IMG/VR virus record: IMGVR_UViG_3300045020_000320
Coordinates: 1 to 43,454 of that record
Source: a virus
DNA length: 43,454 nucleotides
Reading direction: 5' to 3' (one strand)
The notes beneath the pieces were generated by a model. It did not search any database. It worked only from the letters and a program-made list of their open reading frames with translations, and was not told the DNA's origin. Position numbers and translations under genes: made by a program. This document shows, piece by piece, positions 7,730 through 15,250 of this stretch. How positions within the stretch are numbered: the stretch's first letter is position 1; each line of letters begins with the position of its first letter.

Positions 7730-8111
7730 CGTACGTGGAATCGGGGATCGAAGAGCTGCACCGCGGAGGAATGCATCCGCCTCATCCGAGCGTGCTGGAA
7801 GTCCAAGTGGGACATCCTTCCGGACTCGTTGACCCCCGAGGAGCGCCAGGAAGCGGCCGCGAACGGGGAGCTGTCGCGGTTACGCCGAGTCACGCCTCGA
7901 TGCGCTGTTCGGGGACGGCATCCGGGAGACGCGCCCGCACACGTGCGTGAAGTGCCATGCGCCCACGGGGCCCGAGTACTTCGCGCCGTCGTGGGGCGAC
8001 GTCGGCGGGCACGTGTGCTTCTGCGAATCGTGCTGTACCGAGCTCGAGGCGACCGGGTCTAAGGTCGAGGCGGAGGCCATGATGTCGGCCGCGGCATCAT
8101 CCCCCGCATGA
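7726..8111 (+). pseudogene. Zinc-finger protein interrupted by two frame changes
   Basis: Reading from ATG 7726, sensible protein appears in three successive frames. First comes MTYVESGIEELHR. Then (about 7766-7880) EECIRLIRACWKSKWDILPD followed by LTPEERQEAAANGEL. Then (7881-8108) YAESRLDALFGDGIRE, a CVKC...CFCESCC zinc cluster and the end SAAASSPA. Each junction needs a one-base correction in the same direction. This indicates assembly or sequencing indels or a decaying gene; intact reading frames of 74 aa (to 7950) or 77 aa (7829-8062) are unconvincing alone. The 3' end overlaps the next ATG at 8108. Confidence 0.55.
8095..8100 (+). promoter_or_regulatory. Putative -10 box (CATCAT) of leaderless promoter
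   Basis: GCGGCATCATC with CATCAT 7 bases before the ATG at 8108. The same context recurs at 11085, 23186 and 33118. Here it overlaps the 3' end of the upstream gene. Confidence 0.5.
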
Positions 8112-8506
8112 AGATCGACGACGTGGAGGTAGGGCAGATCGTGTGCGACGTACGGCGAAACGTCGCCGGCATGATCAAGGCGATCCACGAGCCCGGGACA
8201 TACATCTCGCCGGTGAACCGGAAGCCCGTGCTCGCCCGGGTCGTCGAATTTGATACGGGCGAAACGTTCGTCGCCGATGCCGCCGCGATCGAGCACTTCG
8301 AGCTCATCGAGGGACCCGCCGAGCAGTTCTACCGGGACGTCCAAACGGCCGTGACGACCATGACGAAGGCGATCTGCGGCGGCGCTGCGAAGCTGAAGAT
8401 CCCGCCGAAGACGGCGTTCCTCATCCTCGGCCGGGCGTTCCAGGTGCAAGGGGGGATCCTCATCAGGCCCGAGGAGGGGGAGCCCGACGGATGGGACGCG
8501 CCATGA
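8108..8506 (+). CDS. Hypothetical protein, 132 aa
   Basis: ATG 8108 overlaps the previous stop and is 7 bases after CATCAT. The N-terminal half looks like a small beta-barrel (KIDDVEVGQIVCDVRRNVAG, then ARVVEFDTGETFVAD), as in KOW/Tudor-like folds; the C-terminal half is helical. No family assignment is possible from sequence alone. Confidence 0.7.
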   Translation: MKIDDVEVGQIVCDVRRNVAGMIKAIHEPGTYISPVNRKPVLARVVEFDTGETFVADAAAIEHFELIEGPAEQFYRDVQTAVTTMTKAICGGAAKLKIPPKTAFLILGRAFQVQGGILIRPEEGEPDGWDAP

Positions 8507-8802
8507 GCGACCTGGAGCTCGCGAAGGCCGTTACGAACGCGCTCGCCGCGCACGCCCAGGCGCACGCCATGGCCAGCGAGGCACACGCGCGCATCCTCCT
8601 TGCCGCCAACGAGCGCGAAGCGCAGCTCGCCCGGGCGCTCGCGCAGAGCGAGTCGAAGTGCGCCGAGCTTGCGAAGGAGCTTGGCATCGAGAAGGACGCC
8701 CACGCCCGGTGCAAGGACGACCTCGTGGCGACGCGGGAGGCGCGCGATGCGCTCCTCGAGCATGTCGAGAAGTTCACGCCGCGGCGAGAACAATCGGTAT
8801 AG
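8503..8802 (+). CDS. Coiled-coil hypothetical protein, 99 aa
   Basis: ATG 8503 overlaps the previous stop (an in-frame ATG at 8491 is also possible). Almost the entire sequence is alanine/glutamate-rich helix with heptad spacing (LARALAQSESKCAELAKELG), suggesting a dimeric coiled coil. Function unknown. Confidence 0.7.
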   Translation: MSDLELAKAVTNALAAHAQAHAMASEAHARILLAANEREAQLARALAQSESKCAELAKELGIEKDAHARCKDDLVATREARDALLEHVEKFTPRREQSV

Positions 8803-8805
8803 CGT
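8800..8805 (+). promoter_or_regulatory. Putative -10 box (TAGCGT) of leaderless promoter
   Basis: TAGCGT, 6 bases before the ATG at 8812, overlapping the stop of the preceding gene. Confidence 0.45.
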
Positions 8806-8811
8806 GCCCCC

Positions 8812-9024
8812 ATGGCGACGCCGCACCCGGTGAAATGGGTCCCGCATTGGGCCGCGAAGAAGATCGAAGCCAGCCACACCCCGTGGACGAACGGCGACCT
8901 GCAGCGCATCCACGCGAGGTGCATGGACTGCGGTGACGAGTTGAACCGCACGTGCGATTCGGGCAACGCCCGACACTGGATCACCACCTTTGCCGTGACC
9001 CATCGGCGACTGCATCCGTACTGA
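8812..9024 (+). CDS. Small putative zinc-binding protein, 70 aa
   Basis: Starts 6 bases after a TAGCGT box. HARCMDCGDELNRTC followed by HW gives a CxxC...C/H pattern that could bind zinc. No further homology is recognised. Confidence 0.6.
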   Translation: MATPHPVKWVPHWAAKKIEASHTPWTNGDLQRIHARCMDCGDELNRTCDSGNARHWITTFAVTHRRLHPY

Positions 9025-9066
9025 AGACCCTTTACAGCGCGTCCTTGTCTGCTACGGATTGAGATC

Positions 9067-9591
9067 GTGAGGGTCGCTGTGGAGGAGGCGGTCGGCTTGC
9101 TCGCTCTCGTGGGAGCGTTCATCGCGGATCGTTGCGTGTGGACCCGGCACGCGCGCGCGGCGCAGGGGTACCGGCATCGCCGGGAGAAGGTTTACCCCAA
9201 CGGCTTCGTGAGGGAGGAGCGGTGGGACCTGGACACGATGGCCCCCACCGACCCGCGCGCGTGCCGGTGGTCCGTCCTGGGCGCCCTCGAGCTCGCCGCG
9301 GAGGACCCGGACGGACTCGACGTCGTGTTCGCCCTGGAACTCCTTCGTAGGGCAGGCCGGGGGTGGGCAATCAGCCGTGTCGAGGAGGAGGAGGGTCACA
9401 CGGGGGCGGTATGGGTGCTCGCCGTGGCGGTCGCCAAGCGACCCGGCGTACGACTCGCCCCCCGCCTCCCGAAAAGTGAGGTCGACCTCACTTTGGTCCA
9501 ACGTGCCGAGAAAGACGCCGACGCGTCGGCGCCCGCCACGATGAGGAGCTCGGAGTTGCGGTTGCGATCCCGTCGCCGGCGAGCGGCATAG
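9067..9591 (+). CDS. Hypothetical protein, 174 aa
   Basis: GTG 9067. The middle (PRACRWSVLGALELAAEDPD) resembles the layout of DUF6197-type proteins, but that is only an impression. Near the C-terminus the gene reads through palindrome copy 4 as KSEVDLTL, and the remaining tail is arginine-rich and poor in recognisable structure. The natural end of the ancestral gene may have been at the palindrome. Confidence 0.6.
   Translation: MRVAVEEAVGLLALVGAFIADRCVWTRHARAAQGYRHRREKVYPNGFVREERWDLDTMAPTDPRACRWSVLGALELAAEDPDGLDVVFALELLRRAGRGWAISRVEEEEGHTGAVWVLAVAVAKRPGVRLAPRLPKSEVDLTLVQRAEKDADASAPATMRSSELRLRSRRRRAA
9473..9494. promoter_or_regulatory. Palindromic operator-like site, copy 4
   Basis: Perfect 22-bp palindrome (core 9477-9490), located in the last 120 bases of the 9067 gene and about 105 bases upstream of the next start codon. 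No TAGGNT box at the standard distance. Confidence 0.8.
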
Positions 9592-9599
9592 GTACTCGC

Positions 9600-9695
9600 A
9601 TGACCGAAGTGGTGGCAGGCGTCATCGCGCGCACCGCTCCGGCGAATGCGCGTGCGATCGATGTCGTTCGTCGTGTGGTGTTCGATGCCGCGTAG
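9600..9695 (+). CDS. Small ORF, 31 aa
   Basis: Short ORF after a 9-base gap, overlapping the start of the candidate small terminase gene by 11 bases. An ATAGGT sequence lies 6 bases before the ATG. It could be a leader cistron; weak evidence. Confidence 0.35.
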   Translation: MTEVVAGVIARTAPANARAIDVVRRVVFDAA

Positions 9696-10320
9696 GAAAC
9701 TGCCGCCCTTGCCGCCGCGCGATCGAGGCTCGAACGGACACAAGCCGCCTTCCGAGCACGCGGCCGCGCGGCAGGCGACCGTCGAACGGATCGCGATGAC
9801 GGGACTGCTCAGCGGGGTCGCGTTCAACGGCCTGGTCCGGCAGCTGATGCTTCCCCCGCACAAGGACGACAAGGGCAACGAGGTCGGGGGCGCCAGCTGC
9901 ACGCGCAGGGAGGCCGAGGAGGCGCTGCGGAAGACCGAGGCCGAGATCCGCGAGTCGATGACCGCGGACGCGCAGCGGGACATGGCGCTTTCGTTCCGCC
10001 GGGTCAAGAAGGCGGCCGAGAAGGCGTGGCGCGCCCAGCAAGCGGCGAGCGATCCGCGCATCGTTGCTCGGCTCACGACGGTCGTAGGGCAGATCGAGGA
10101 GCGGCTCGCGAAGATGCGCGGGTGGGACGAGCCCGAACGGATGCACGTCGTCGTCACGACCCCCAACGACCAGCTGCGCAAGGTCCTCGAGGAGTTCGAC
10201 GACGATCTCTTTGCGCGGATCGCGGCCGAGGAGCTCGAGCGCGAGCGGACCTTCACCGCGGCCAAGCAGGTCGTGCATCTTCTTCCCCAACGCGATCCCG
10301 ACGATCCGCTCGACTCGTGA
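9685..10320 (+). CDS. Candidate terminase small subunit
   Basis: 211 aa from ATG 9685 (in-frame ATGs at 9646 and 9661 would extend it). Proline/arginine-rich start, a helical segment around RIAMTGLLSGVAFNGLVRQL that could be a helix-turn-helix, then long amphipathic helices (REAEEALRKTEAEI, ARLTTVVGQIEERLAKMRGW) ending with a DEPERMHVVV motif. This order of HTH, oligomerisation helices and the GWDEPER-like end resembles phage TerS proteins. The large terminase lies 3 kb downstream. Identification is by layout, not by a diagnostic motif. Confidence 0.5.
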   Translation: MPRRKLPPLPPRDRGSNGHKPPSEHAAARQATVERIAMTGLLSGVAFNGLVRQLMLPPHKDDKGNEVGGASCTRREAEEALRKTEAEIRESMTADAQRDMALSFRRVKKAAEKAWRAQQAASDPRIVARLTTVVGQIEERLAKMRGWDEPERMHVVVTTPNDQLRKVLEEFDDDLFARIAAEELERERTFTAAKQVVHLLPQRDPDDPLDS

Positions 10321-10535
10321 CCACCCTGTTCGACCTCGATCATGAGCCCAGCCCCGAGGGTTCTCATCGGCTCGCCCGCATCGGGCGATCAGGCGGATTC
10401 GATGCGGGCGGACTCCGTCGAGAGAAACCGTGTGCATCGTGCGGCGGGAAGGGGTACACGGACCCGATCGTAGGCGAGGAGTGTCCGGAGGAATGTTCGA
10501 CATGCTGCGGGACTGGTTGGAACCGGGCACCGTGA
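10317..10535 (+). CDS. DnaJ-type zinc-finger small protein, 72 aa
   Basis: GTG 10317 overlaps the previous stop. CASCGGKGYTD followed by CPEECSTCCGTGW shows the CxxCxGxG-type pairs of DnaJ central zinc fingers. Only one zinc site is present and no J domain. Coupled downstream by GTGA. Function unknown; perhaps a scaffold for protein contacts. Confidence 0.7.
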   Translation: MTTLFDLDHEPSPEGSHRLARIGRSGGFDAGGLRREKPCASCGGKGYTDPIVGEECPEECSTCCGTGWNRAP

Positions 10536-10726
10536 CGCGGGTGGTGCCGTCGTCGGTGTTCGCGGGCAAGTACCTCGTGTGCGTGCGCGAGCAGGCCGTC
10601 GTCGCGAGCTTGGCGGACCTGCGCCAGCTGCAGGCGGCTCTCGACGAGATGCTCGCCGTGCTGCCGCTGCCGACGTTCGAGGAGTTCGATTCGAAGGTGG
10701 ACTTGTCGACGCTGGACGGGGAGTGA
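10532..10726 (+). CDS. Hypothetical protein, 64 aa
   Basis: GTG 10532 overlaps the preceding stop. Short N-terminal beta segment, then helix (SLADLRQLQAALDEMLAVLP). Not recognised. Confidence 0.6.
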   Translation: MTRVVPSSVFAGKYLVCVREQAVVASLADLRQLQAALDEMLAVLPLPTFEEFDSKVDLSTLDGE

Positions 10727-10730
10727 CGCC

Positions 10731-11117
10731 ATGGGACGGTTGCAGAAGCTCGCTGCGAAGGAGCGGCTCGAAGCGGGGGTCATCCCGATCCGCATCGGGC
10801 GAGAACGTGCACGCGACCGCAAGGCCCGCGAGCGCAAGCAAGGGATCCTCATTCCCGTGAAGAAGGGCGACAAGCCCGTCGGCAAGGGCGAGCTCCAGGC
10901 GGCGCTCGACCAGGCCCGAACCATCAAGCAGGAAGTCGAGATGGGCCTCCGCGCTCCGGTGCCCGTCGACCTCGAGGCCGAGCAGCTCGAGCCGCTGGGC
11001 GACGAGACCTTCGCCGCGCTGAAGGACGCGGCGCGTTCGGTCATGAACACGCGCTCGCGCGGGTTCGTCGATGCCCTATCGCTCGCGGCATCATCGGGGG
11101 ATGACGAAACGACGTGA
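10731..11117 (+). CDS. Hypothetical basic protein, 128 aa
   Basis: ATG 10731, 4 bases after the previous stop. The lysine/arginine-rich N-terminal half (IRIGRERARDRKARERKQG) suggests nucleic-acid contact; an acidic helical C-terminus follows. Its 3' end (LAASSGDDETT) overlaps a CATCAT promoter box and a short downstream ORF. Confidence 0.65.
   Translation: MGRLQKLAAKERLEAGVIPIRIGRERARDRKARERKQGILIPVKKGDKPVGKGELQAALDQARTIKQEVEMGLRAPVPVDLEAEQLEPLGDETFAALKDAARSVMNTRSRGFVDALSLAASSGDDETT
11089..11094 (+). promoter_or_regulatory. Putative -10 box (CATCAT) feeding a short leader ORF
   Basis: GCGGCATCATC with CATCAT 6 bases before ATG 11101. That ATG opens an 8-codon ORF (MTKRREPR, 11101-11127) whose TGA overlaps the ATG of the DnaA-like gene at 11124. 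This arrangement could give a leaderless minicistron coupled to the main gene. Confidence 0.45.
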
Positions 11118-11123
11118 GCCCCG

Positions 11124-11666
11124 ATGAGCAGCATCGAGTTCACCGAGCACGACCTGGTCGTCACGGCGCTCGGCCATGAGGCGCTGTCGGGGGGCAACGA
11201 GCTCGCCGCGGCGATCGCGAAGAGGCACCGAGTCGATCTGCGCGCGATGATGGGACCGAGCCGCCTTCACATCTACGCCGTCGCGAGAGCGGACCTGTAC
11301 CACGAGCTCCGCGCCCGAGGCTGGAGCTACCCGGCGATCGGCCGGTTCGTCGGACACCGCGACCACACGACGATCATGGCGGCCGTCGGCGCCCTTCGCC
11401 GGAAGAACAGCACGACAGAGCCCGACGTCTTCGAGCCGACGTGCCGCCATTGCCGCAGGACGGAGTCGGCCCACGTCCGGAAGGCGCTCAGCTCGGGAGT
11501 GTTCACCCAGGCGATGTGCATCATCGGAGGACACTCGTTCGAAGCCGGAGGCCCCCGCGTGCGCATGCCGACCATCGCGCGCGCCCTGGAGATCACCCGG
11601 CGCAACATCCAGCAATCCAAGAAAGATGCGAGGGATCGAGATGGGACGAATCGGCGCGAAGCCTGA
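11124..11666 (+). CDS. DnaA domain IV-like DNA-binding protein
   Basis: 180 aa. Residues about 50-95 contain ADLYHELRARGWSYPAIGRF followed by VGHRDHTTIMAAV, a close match to the DnaA domain IV signature in which the RDHTT loop and following helix contact DnaA boxes. There is no AAA+ ATPase domain. A C-terminal CRHC...C cluster may bind zinc. It could recognise host DnaA boxes, a phage origin, or act as a regulator; the sequence does not decide. Overlaps the next gene by 26 bases if that starts at 11641. Confidence 0.75.
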   Translation: MSSIEFTEHDLVVTALGHEALSGGNELAAAIAKRHRVDLRAMMGPSRLHIYAVARADLYHELRARGWSYPAIGRFVGHRDHTTIMAAVGALRRKNSTTEPDVFEPTCRHCRRTESAHVRKALSSGVFTQAMCIIGGHSFEAGGPRVRMPTIARALEITRRNIQQSKKDARDRDGTNRREA

Positions 11667-12264
11667 GCCCCGCACGAAGGTGCACGTGTGCGGGTTGTGC
11701 AATGCGATCTGGGAAGGACCGCGGCCGCCCCCGATGTGCCCGGGATGCAAGGCCACGGGGCAATGGGCCCCCGCGGAAGTCGGAAAGCAGGAAGGATTCG
11801 TGGGAGGACGCATGTTCGTGCCCGGGACCGACAAGCCGATGACTCGCATCTTCCTGTGCAACGCGTGCACGAAGATGCACACGACCCGCCAAGGAGCCGA
11901 TCCCCCCAGCGAGTGCCCGCACTGCCACGTGACCCAGGAGTCGCTCGACGAAGGAGCCGAGCTCTGGATCGAGTCCAAACCCCAACCGAAGAAGCCCGCC
12001 CCCCCGCCGGCGCCGCCCGCCCTCCCTCAGTTCATCCGAAAGACCGAACGAGCCCCCGTCCAAAGTGAGGTCGACCTCATCCCGCAAACCCCTCCCGACG
12101 ACCCCTTCAGCCGGGTGCAATCGGACGACGACTACCGGCACGAATGGATCGCCGCTCGGGTGGCGGCGATGGTCGACGCGGGCAAACCCCTACCCGGCGC
12201 GGCGATGTGGGAGGACGTCGAGAATCTCTACGACGAAGGCAAACGACGCGGACACCTCCCGTGA
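11641..12264 (+). CDS. Double zinc-ribbon protein with proline-rich linker, 207 aa
   Basis: Start at ATG 11641 chosen over ATG 11626 because AGGGATCGAG precedes it. Two zinc ribbons are visible: CGLCN...CPGC (about 16-36) and CNAC...CPHC (about 73-94). A proline/alanine-rich linker follows (about 119-135). Then a QSEVDL segment encoded by palindrome copy 5 and an acidic helical C-terminus. Function unknown. Confidence 0.7.
   Translation: MGRIGAKPEPRTKVHVCGLCNAIWEGPRPPPMCPGCKATGQWAPAEVGKQEGFVGGRMFVPGTDKPMTRIFLCNACTKMHTTRQGADPPSECPHCHVTQESLDEGAELWIESKPQPKKPAPPPAPPALPQFIRKTERAPVQSEVDLIPQTPPDDPFSRVQSDDDYRHEWIAARVAAMVDAGKPLPGAAMWEDVENLYDEGKRRGHLP
12062..12079. promoter_or_regulatory. Palindromic site, copy 5 (inside zinc-ribbon gene)
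   Basis: AAAG flank on the left with the perfect 14-bp core TGAGGTCGACCTCA (12066-12079); the right flank is not conserved. Encodes SEVDL at the linker boundary of the zinc-ribbon protein. Confidence 0.65.
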
Positions 12265-12470
12265 CCCTCCGACGCCCCGGCTCCAAGCGGAAGCGCCCGC
12301 CGAACGTCGCATGGCTCGACTACGCTCGATTCACGTTCATCGAGGACGAACGCCAACGCAACGACCCGTTCGAACGCATGAAGAGGACCGTACAAGCGAT
12401 CGTCAACACCCAACGATGCACGCGAAGCTTCCACGACGTGCTCTTTCCGAATCTCCCCTATCGCCCGTGA
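12261..12470 (+). CDS. Hypothetical protein, 69 aa
   Basis: GTG 12261 overlaps the previous stop and its own TGA overlaps the next GTG. Basic start, then LDYARFTFIEDERQRNDPFE. No family recognised. Confidence 0.6.
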   Translation: MTLRRPGSKRKRPPNVAWLDYARFTFIEDERQRNDPFERMKRTVQAIVNTQRCTRSFHDVLFPNLPYRP

Positions 12471-13054
12471 CCCTCCTGAAGATTCTCGCGATGCTCCAAG
12501 AACCCATCACCCTCGCCCTCGTCCGGCGAACCGACCACCGACTCCTCACGCTGCAAGGAATTCAGAAAGTCGATCTGCCCGCAGCGCGACCCCTTTTTGG
12601 CGATGATCCGCGCGTCTCTTTGAGCGCAAAACTCGCGACGCTGAACGTCCACGCACACGCCGCTCGGCTCCAGCTTCGGTGGCAAGGAGCGACGCAATGG
12701 CTCGGAGCGATCCGACCCATCACCGCGTACGAAGCGGTCGTATGGTCGGGCACTCCGACCGACGAGTGTTCGTGGTCGACGGAGGAGGAGATCGGTCGCG
12801 GTCAGCGGGCGGAGGTGTACCGGAGGATCTTCCAGCGCATCCGGGAACGAGCGGCGGTCGTCGACGAGGGGGCGGGCGACGCGCGCGAGCTCGCTCTGGT
12901 GAAGCCCGCGGCGGCGCAGTGTCCTCGATGCAAAGGGACGCTCAAGCTGCGGGTGCGGAAGCCGGGGCAGGAGCCGAGGTTTGATTGTCGGTTGTGCGTG
13001 ACGTCGTGGGCGCTTCGTCAGGGGACGTTGCAGCGGATAGCCTCGCTGCCATGA
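12467..13054 (+). CDS. Hypothetical protein with C-terminal zinc ribbon, 195 aa
   Basis: GTG 12467. The N-terminal two thirds is mixed alpha/beta without a known motif. The C-terminus has CPRCKGTLKLRVRK...FDCRLC, a clear four-cysteine ribbon. A TAGCCT promoter box for the next gene lies inside the 3' end. Confidence 0.7.
   Translation: MTLLKILAMLQEPITLALVRRTDHRLLTLQGIQKVDLPAARPLFGDDPRVSLSAKLATLNVHAHAARLQLRWQGATQWLGAIRPITAYEAVVWSGTPTDECSWSTEEEIGRGQRAEVYRRIFQRIRERAAVVDEGAGDARELALVKPAAAQCPRCKGTLKLRVRKPGQEPRFDCRLCVTSWALRQGTLQRIASLP
13038..13043 (+). promoter_or_regulatory. Putative -10 box (TAGCCT) of leaderless promoter
   Basis: TAGCCT, 7 bases before the ATG at 13051. Confidence 0.45.
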
Positions 13055-13323
13055 GGGTTGGTCTACACGCCTCGATGTACGCGTTCGCCGGTGGGGTCGT
13101 GCCGGCCGGACCGATGACCGAGCAGGAGCTCGGGATCGCGAACGCCTTGTCGGTTCACTTCGGGATGCCGCTTGAGGAACTGCACGTGGTGACGGACGGT
13201 GGGGAGGCGCGGGCGTGGTGGTGGAGCGCGCGAGGACGAGTGCACGTGCTGTACGCGTACGGTCGCGCGCTGCGGGGCGGTGGAGCCGACCTGCGATCGC
13301 CCGAGTCGGCCGCGGCATCCTGA
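13051..13323 (+). CDS. Hypothetical protein, 90 aa
   Basis: ATG 13051 overlaps the previous stop (ATGA) and follows a TAGCCT box by 7 bases. Small protein with a LHVVTDGGEARAWWWSARG hairpin-like segment. Not recognised. Its 3' end contains the CATCCT box for the short ORF that follows. Confidence 0.6.
   Translation: MRVGLHASMYAFAGGVVPAGPMTEQELGIANALSVHFGMPLEELHVVTDGGEARAWWWSARGRVHVLYAYGRALRGGGADLRSPESAAAS
13316..13321 (+). promoter_or_regulatory. Putative -10 box (CATCCT)
   Basis: GCGGCATCCT, 6 bases before ATG 13328, matching the GCGGCATNAT class except for one base. Confidence 0.4.
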
Positions 13324-13327
13324 AGGC

Positions 13328-13408
13328 ATGCCGACGAAGGAATTGAATCAGGATGACATGGACAAGGACGTGCGCGCGACGAAAGTGAGGTCGACCTCAC
13401 TTTCGTGA
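13328..13408 (+). CDS. Small ORF, 26 aa, ending in the palindrome
   Basis: Short ORF preceded by a CATCCT box. Its last residues KVRSTSLS are encoded by palindrome copy 6. It ends shortly before the ribosome-binding site of the terminase gene. May be a leader or not translated at all. Confidence 0.35.
   Translation: MPTKELNQDDMDKDVRATKVRSTSLS
13381..13404. promoter_or_regulatory. Palindromic operator-like site, copy 6, upstream of terminase
   Basis: Perfect 24-bp palindrome (GAAAG...CTTTC; core 13386-13399), 32 bases upstream of the TerL start codon. No TAGGNT box follows. Confidence 0.85.
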
Positions 13409-13435
13409 CACCCTCCGGGATCGGAGGAAGGACGA

Positions 13436-15247
13436 TTGCAACGAGAGGCCCGGTGCAAGGGCTGCGGGGGACCTTTATCGGTCCTCGATGCGGGGTGGTG
13501 TGCGAAGCGCGCGTGCCGCGACCAAGCCGCCAACCTGGCGTTGGCGAAGGTGCGCGCGATGTCCCCGGACGAGCGGGCCAACCTCGCCGCGAAGGCGCTC
13601 GTCGCCAAGGCCAAGCGCGCCTACGACGACCCGGTGCCGTTCTTCGAGCTCGTCCTGCGCGACGAGTCGACGCAGAAACCCGTCAAGGTCCCCGCTCACC
13701 AGAAGGTCATCCTGTCGTTCGTCAACCATCCGGCGCACGACAAGAGCGTCCTCATCCTCGCGGTCGGTCACGGCAAGACCACCACGTGCACCGGGCTCGG
13801 CCTTTGGATGCTCGGGCGCAATCCGCGCATGCGCGGGCTGTTCGTGAGCGCGACCCAACAACAAGCGAAGAAGCCGCTCGTCCTTTTGCGGCAGCTCATC
13901 GAGTCCAGCGAGGCGCTGCGCTTGGTGATGCCGAAGCTCATCCCGTCTCGGCGTCCGGGCGAGCCGTGGAGCGACACGGCGATCACCGTCGACCGTCCGC
14001 TCGGAATCCGCGACCCGTCCTTCGTGGCCATGGGCATCGACAGCGAGTCGATGCCCGGGTCCCGCATCGACTACGTGATCGTGGACGACCTTTTGAACCT
14101 CGAGAACACGTCAACTCCCGAGCAGCGGCAGGCGACGTACGACAAGTTCTTCGGGCAGGTGACGAACCGGCTCGAGCCGAAGAAGTCGAGCCGGCTCATC
14201 GTCATCAACACGACGTGGCATCCGCAGGACTACGTGAACCGCATCGCGAAGTTCATGCCCACCTTGCGCATGAGCGCCGCCGGCGACGTGTGGGTCGCGA
14301 ACGAGGACAAGCACTGGGAGTGCCCCGAGCTCGTGAGCACGGGGGTCATCGAGAACGACGGGTCGATGAAGTGCCGGCTCGTCGAGCGCGACGAGGGCGA
14401 GACGCTGTGGCCGGACCGCTACGACAAGGAGCAGCTCGAAAAGGAACGGACGAACTACCAGCACGCACCGGGCATGTTCAATCGGCTGTTTCTGTCCGAT
14501 CCGAACGACGACACGACCGCCCTTTGCAAAAAGGAGTTCGTCGAGCGGTGCAAGAAGCAGGCGATCGAGCTCAAGGTCTTCGGACTCGTGCCGATGTTCG
14601 ACGAGCAGTCGATGGGCGGGTGGTGGACGTTCACGGGGGTGGACCTCGCGGTCACTCCGGACAAGAAGGGCGGGCAGACGGCGTTCTTTACGTTCGCGGT
14701 GCGGGGCGAGGACTGGGTGACCCGCATGCAGATGCAGGCGATCGGGCCACCGAAGCCGGAGAAGGTGCGGGTCGAGGGGTTGTGCCAGATCCTCGACATC
14801 GACATCGGCAACTGGGACGCGATGACGATCATCACGAAGCTGCTCGACAAGATCCGCTTGTACAAGTCGTTCGCCGCGGTCGAGAACAACGCGACCCAGG
14901 AGTTTCTCATCCAGATCGCTCGCTCCATGGCGAAGGACCTTCCCATCCGGTCGCACAACACGACGGCGCAGGGGAAGGCGCACCCGTGGCAAGGGGTCAT
15001 CGGAATCTTCTACGAGATGGCCGAAGGGCGGTGGCTCATCCCGACGACCCAGGAGGGGCGCGTGCACCGGAACGTGGATCGGTTCGCCGAGGCGTGCACG
15101 GGCTACTCGCCGACCCGGCACACGGCGGATGTGCTCATGGCGTCGTTCATCGCTCGCTCGTTGGCGATGAAGCTCGGCGCCTTGTCGATGGGACCGTCGA
15201 GCATGGCGGGCGAGCTTTCGGTCGGGCAGCGCGTGATGCGGAGGTGA
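13436..15247 (+). CDS. terL: Terminase large subunit
   Basis: 603 aa packaging motor. TTG start at 13436 chosen because GGAGGAAGG stands just upstream and the protein continues cleanly from there. N-terminal zinc-type cysteines (CKGC and WCAKRAC), then the ATPase with Walker A VGHGKTT (about 100-106), Walker B DYVIVDD (about 212-218) and coupling motif NTTWHP. The C-terminal nuclease has GVDLA (first Asp), the AVENNATQ strand and a final TADVLMAS acidic site. It pumps DNA into the prohead and cuts it. The cysteine-rich N-terminus before the ATPase is a variation on the usual layout. Confidence 0.95.
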   Translation: MQREARCKGCGGPLSVLDAGWCAKRACRDQAANLALAKVRAMSPDERANLAAKALVAKAKRAYDDPVPFFELVLRDESTQKPVKVPAHQKVILSFVNHPAHDKSVLILAVGHGKTTTCTGLGLWMLGRNPRMRGLFVSATQQQAKKPLVLLRQLIESSEALRLVMPKLIPSRRPGEPWSDTAITVDRPLGIRDPSFVAMGIDSESMPGSRIDYVIVDDLLNLENTSTPEQRQATYDKFFGQVTNRLEPKKSSRLIVINTTWHPQDYVNRIAKFMPTLRMSAAGDVWVANEDKHWECPELVSTGVIENDGSMKCRLVERDEGETLWPDRYDKEQLEKERTNYQHAPGMFNRLFLSDPNDDTTALCKKEFVERCKKQAIELKVFGLVPMFDEQSMGGWWTFTGVDLAVTPDKKGGQTAFFTFAVRGEDWVTRMQMQAIGPPKPEKVRVEGLCQILDIDIGNWDAMTIITKLLDKIRLYKSFAAVENNATQEFLIQIARSMAKDLPIRSHNTTAQGKAHPWQGVIGIFYEMAEGRWLIPTTQEGRVHRNVDRFAEACTGYSPTRHTADVLMASFIARSLAMKLGALSMGPSSMAGELSVGQRVMRR

Positions 15248-15250
15248 TCG

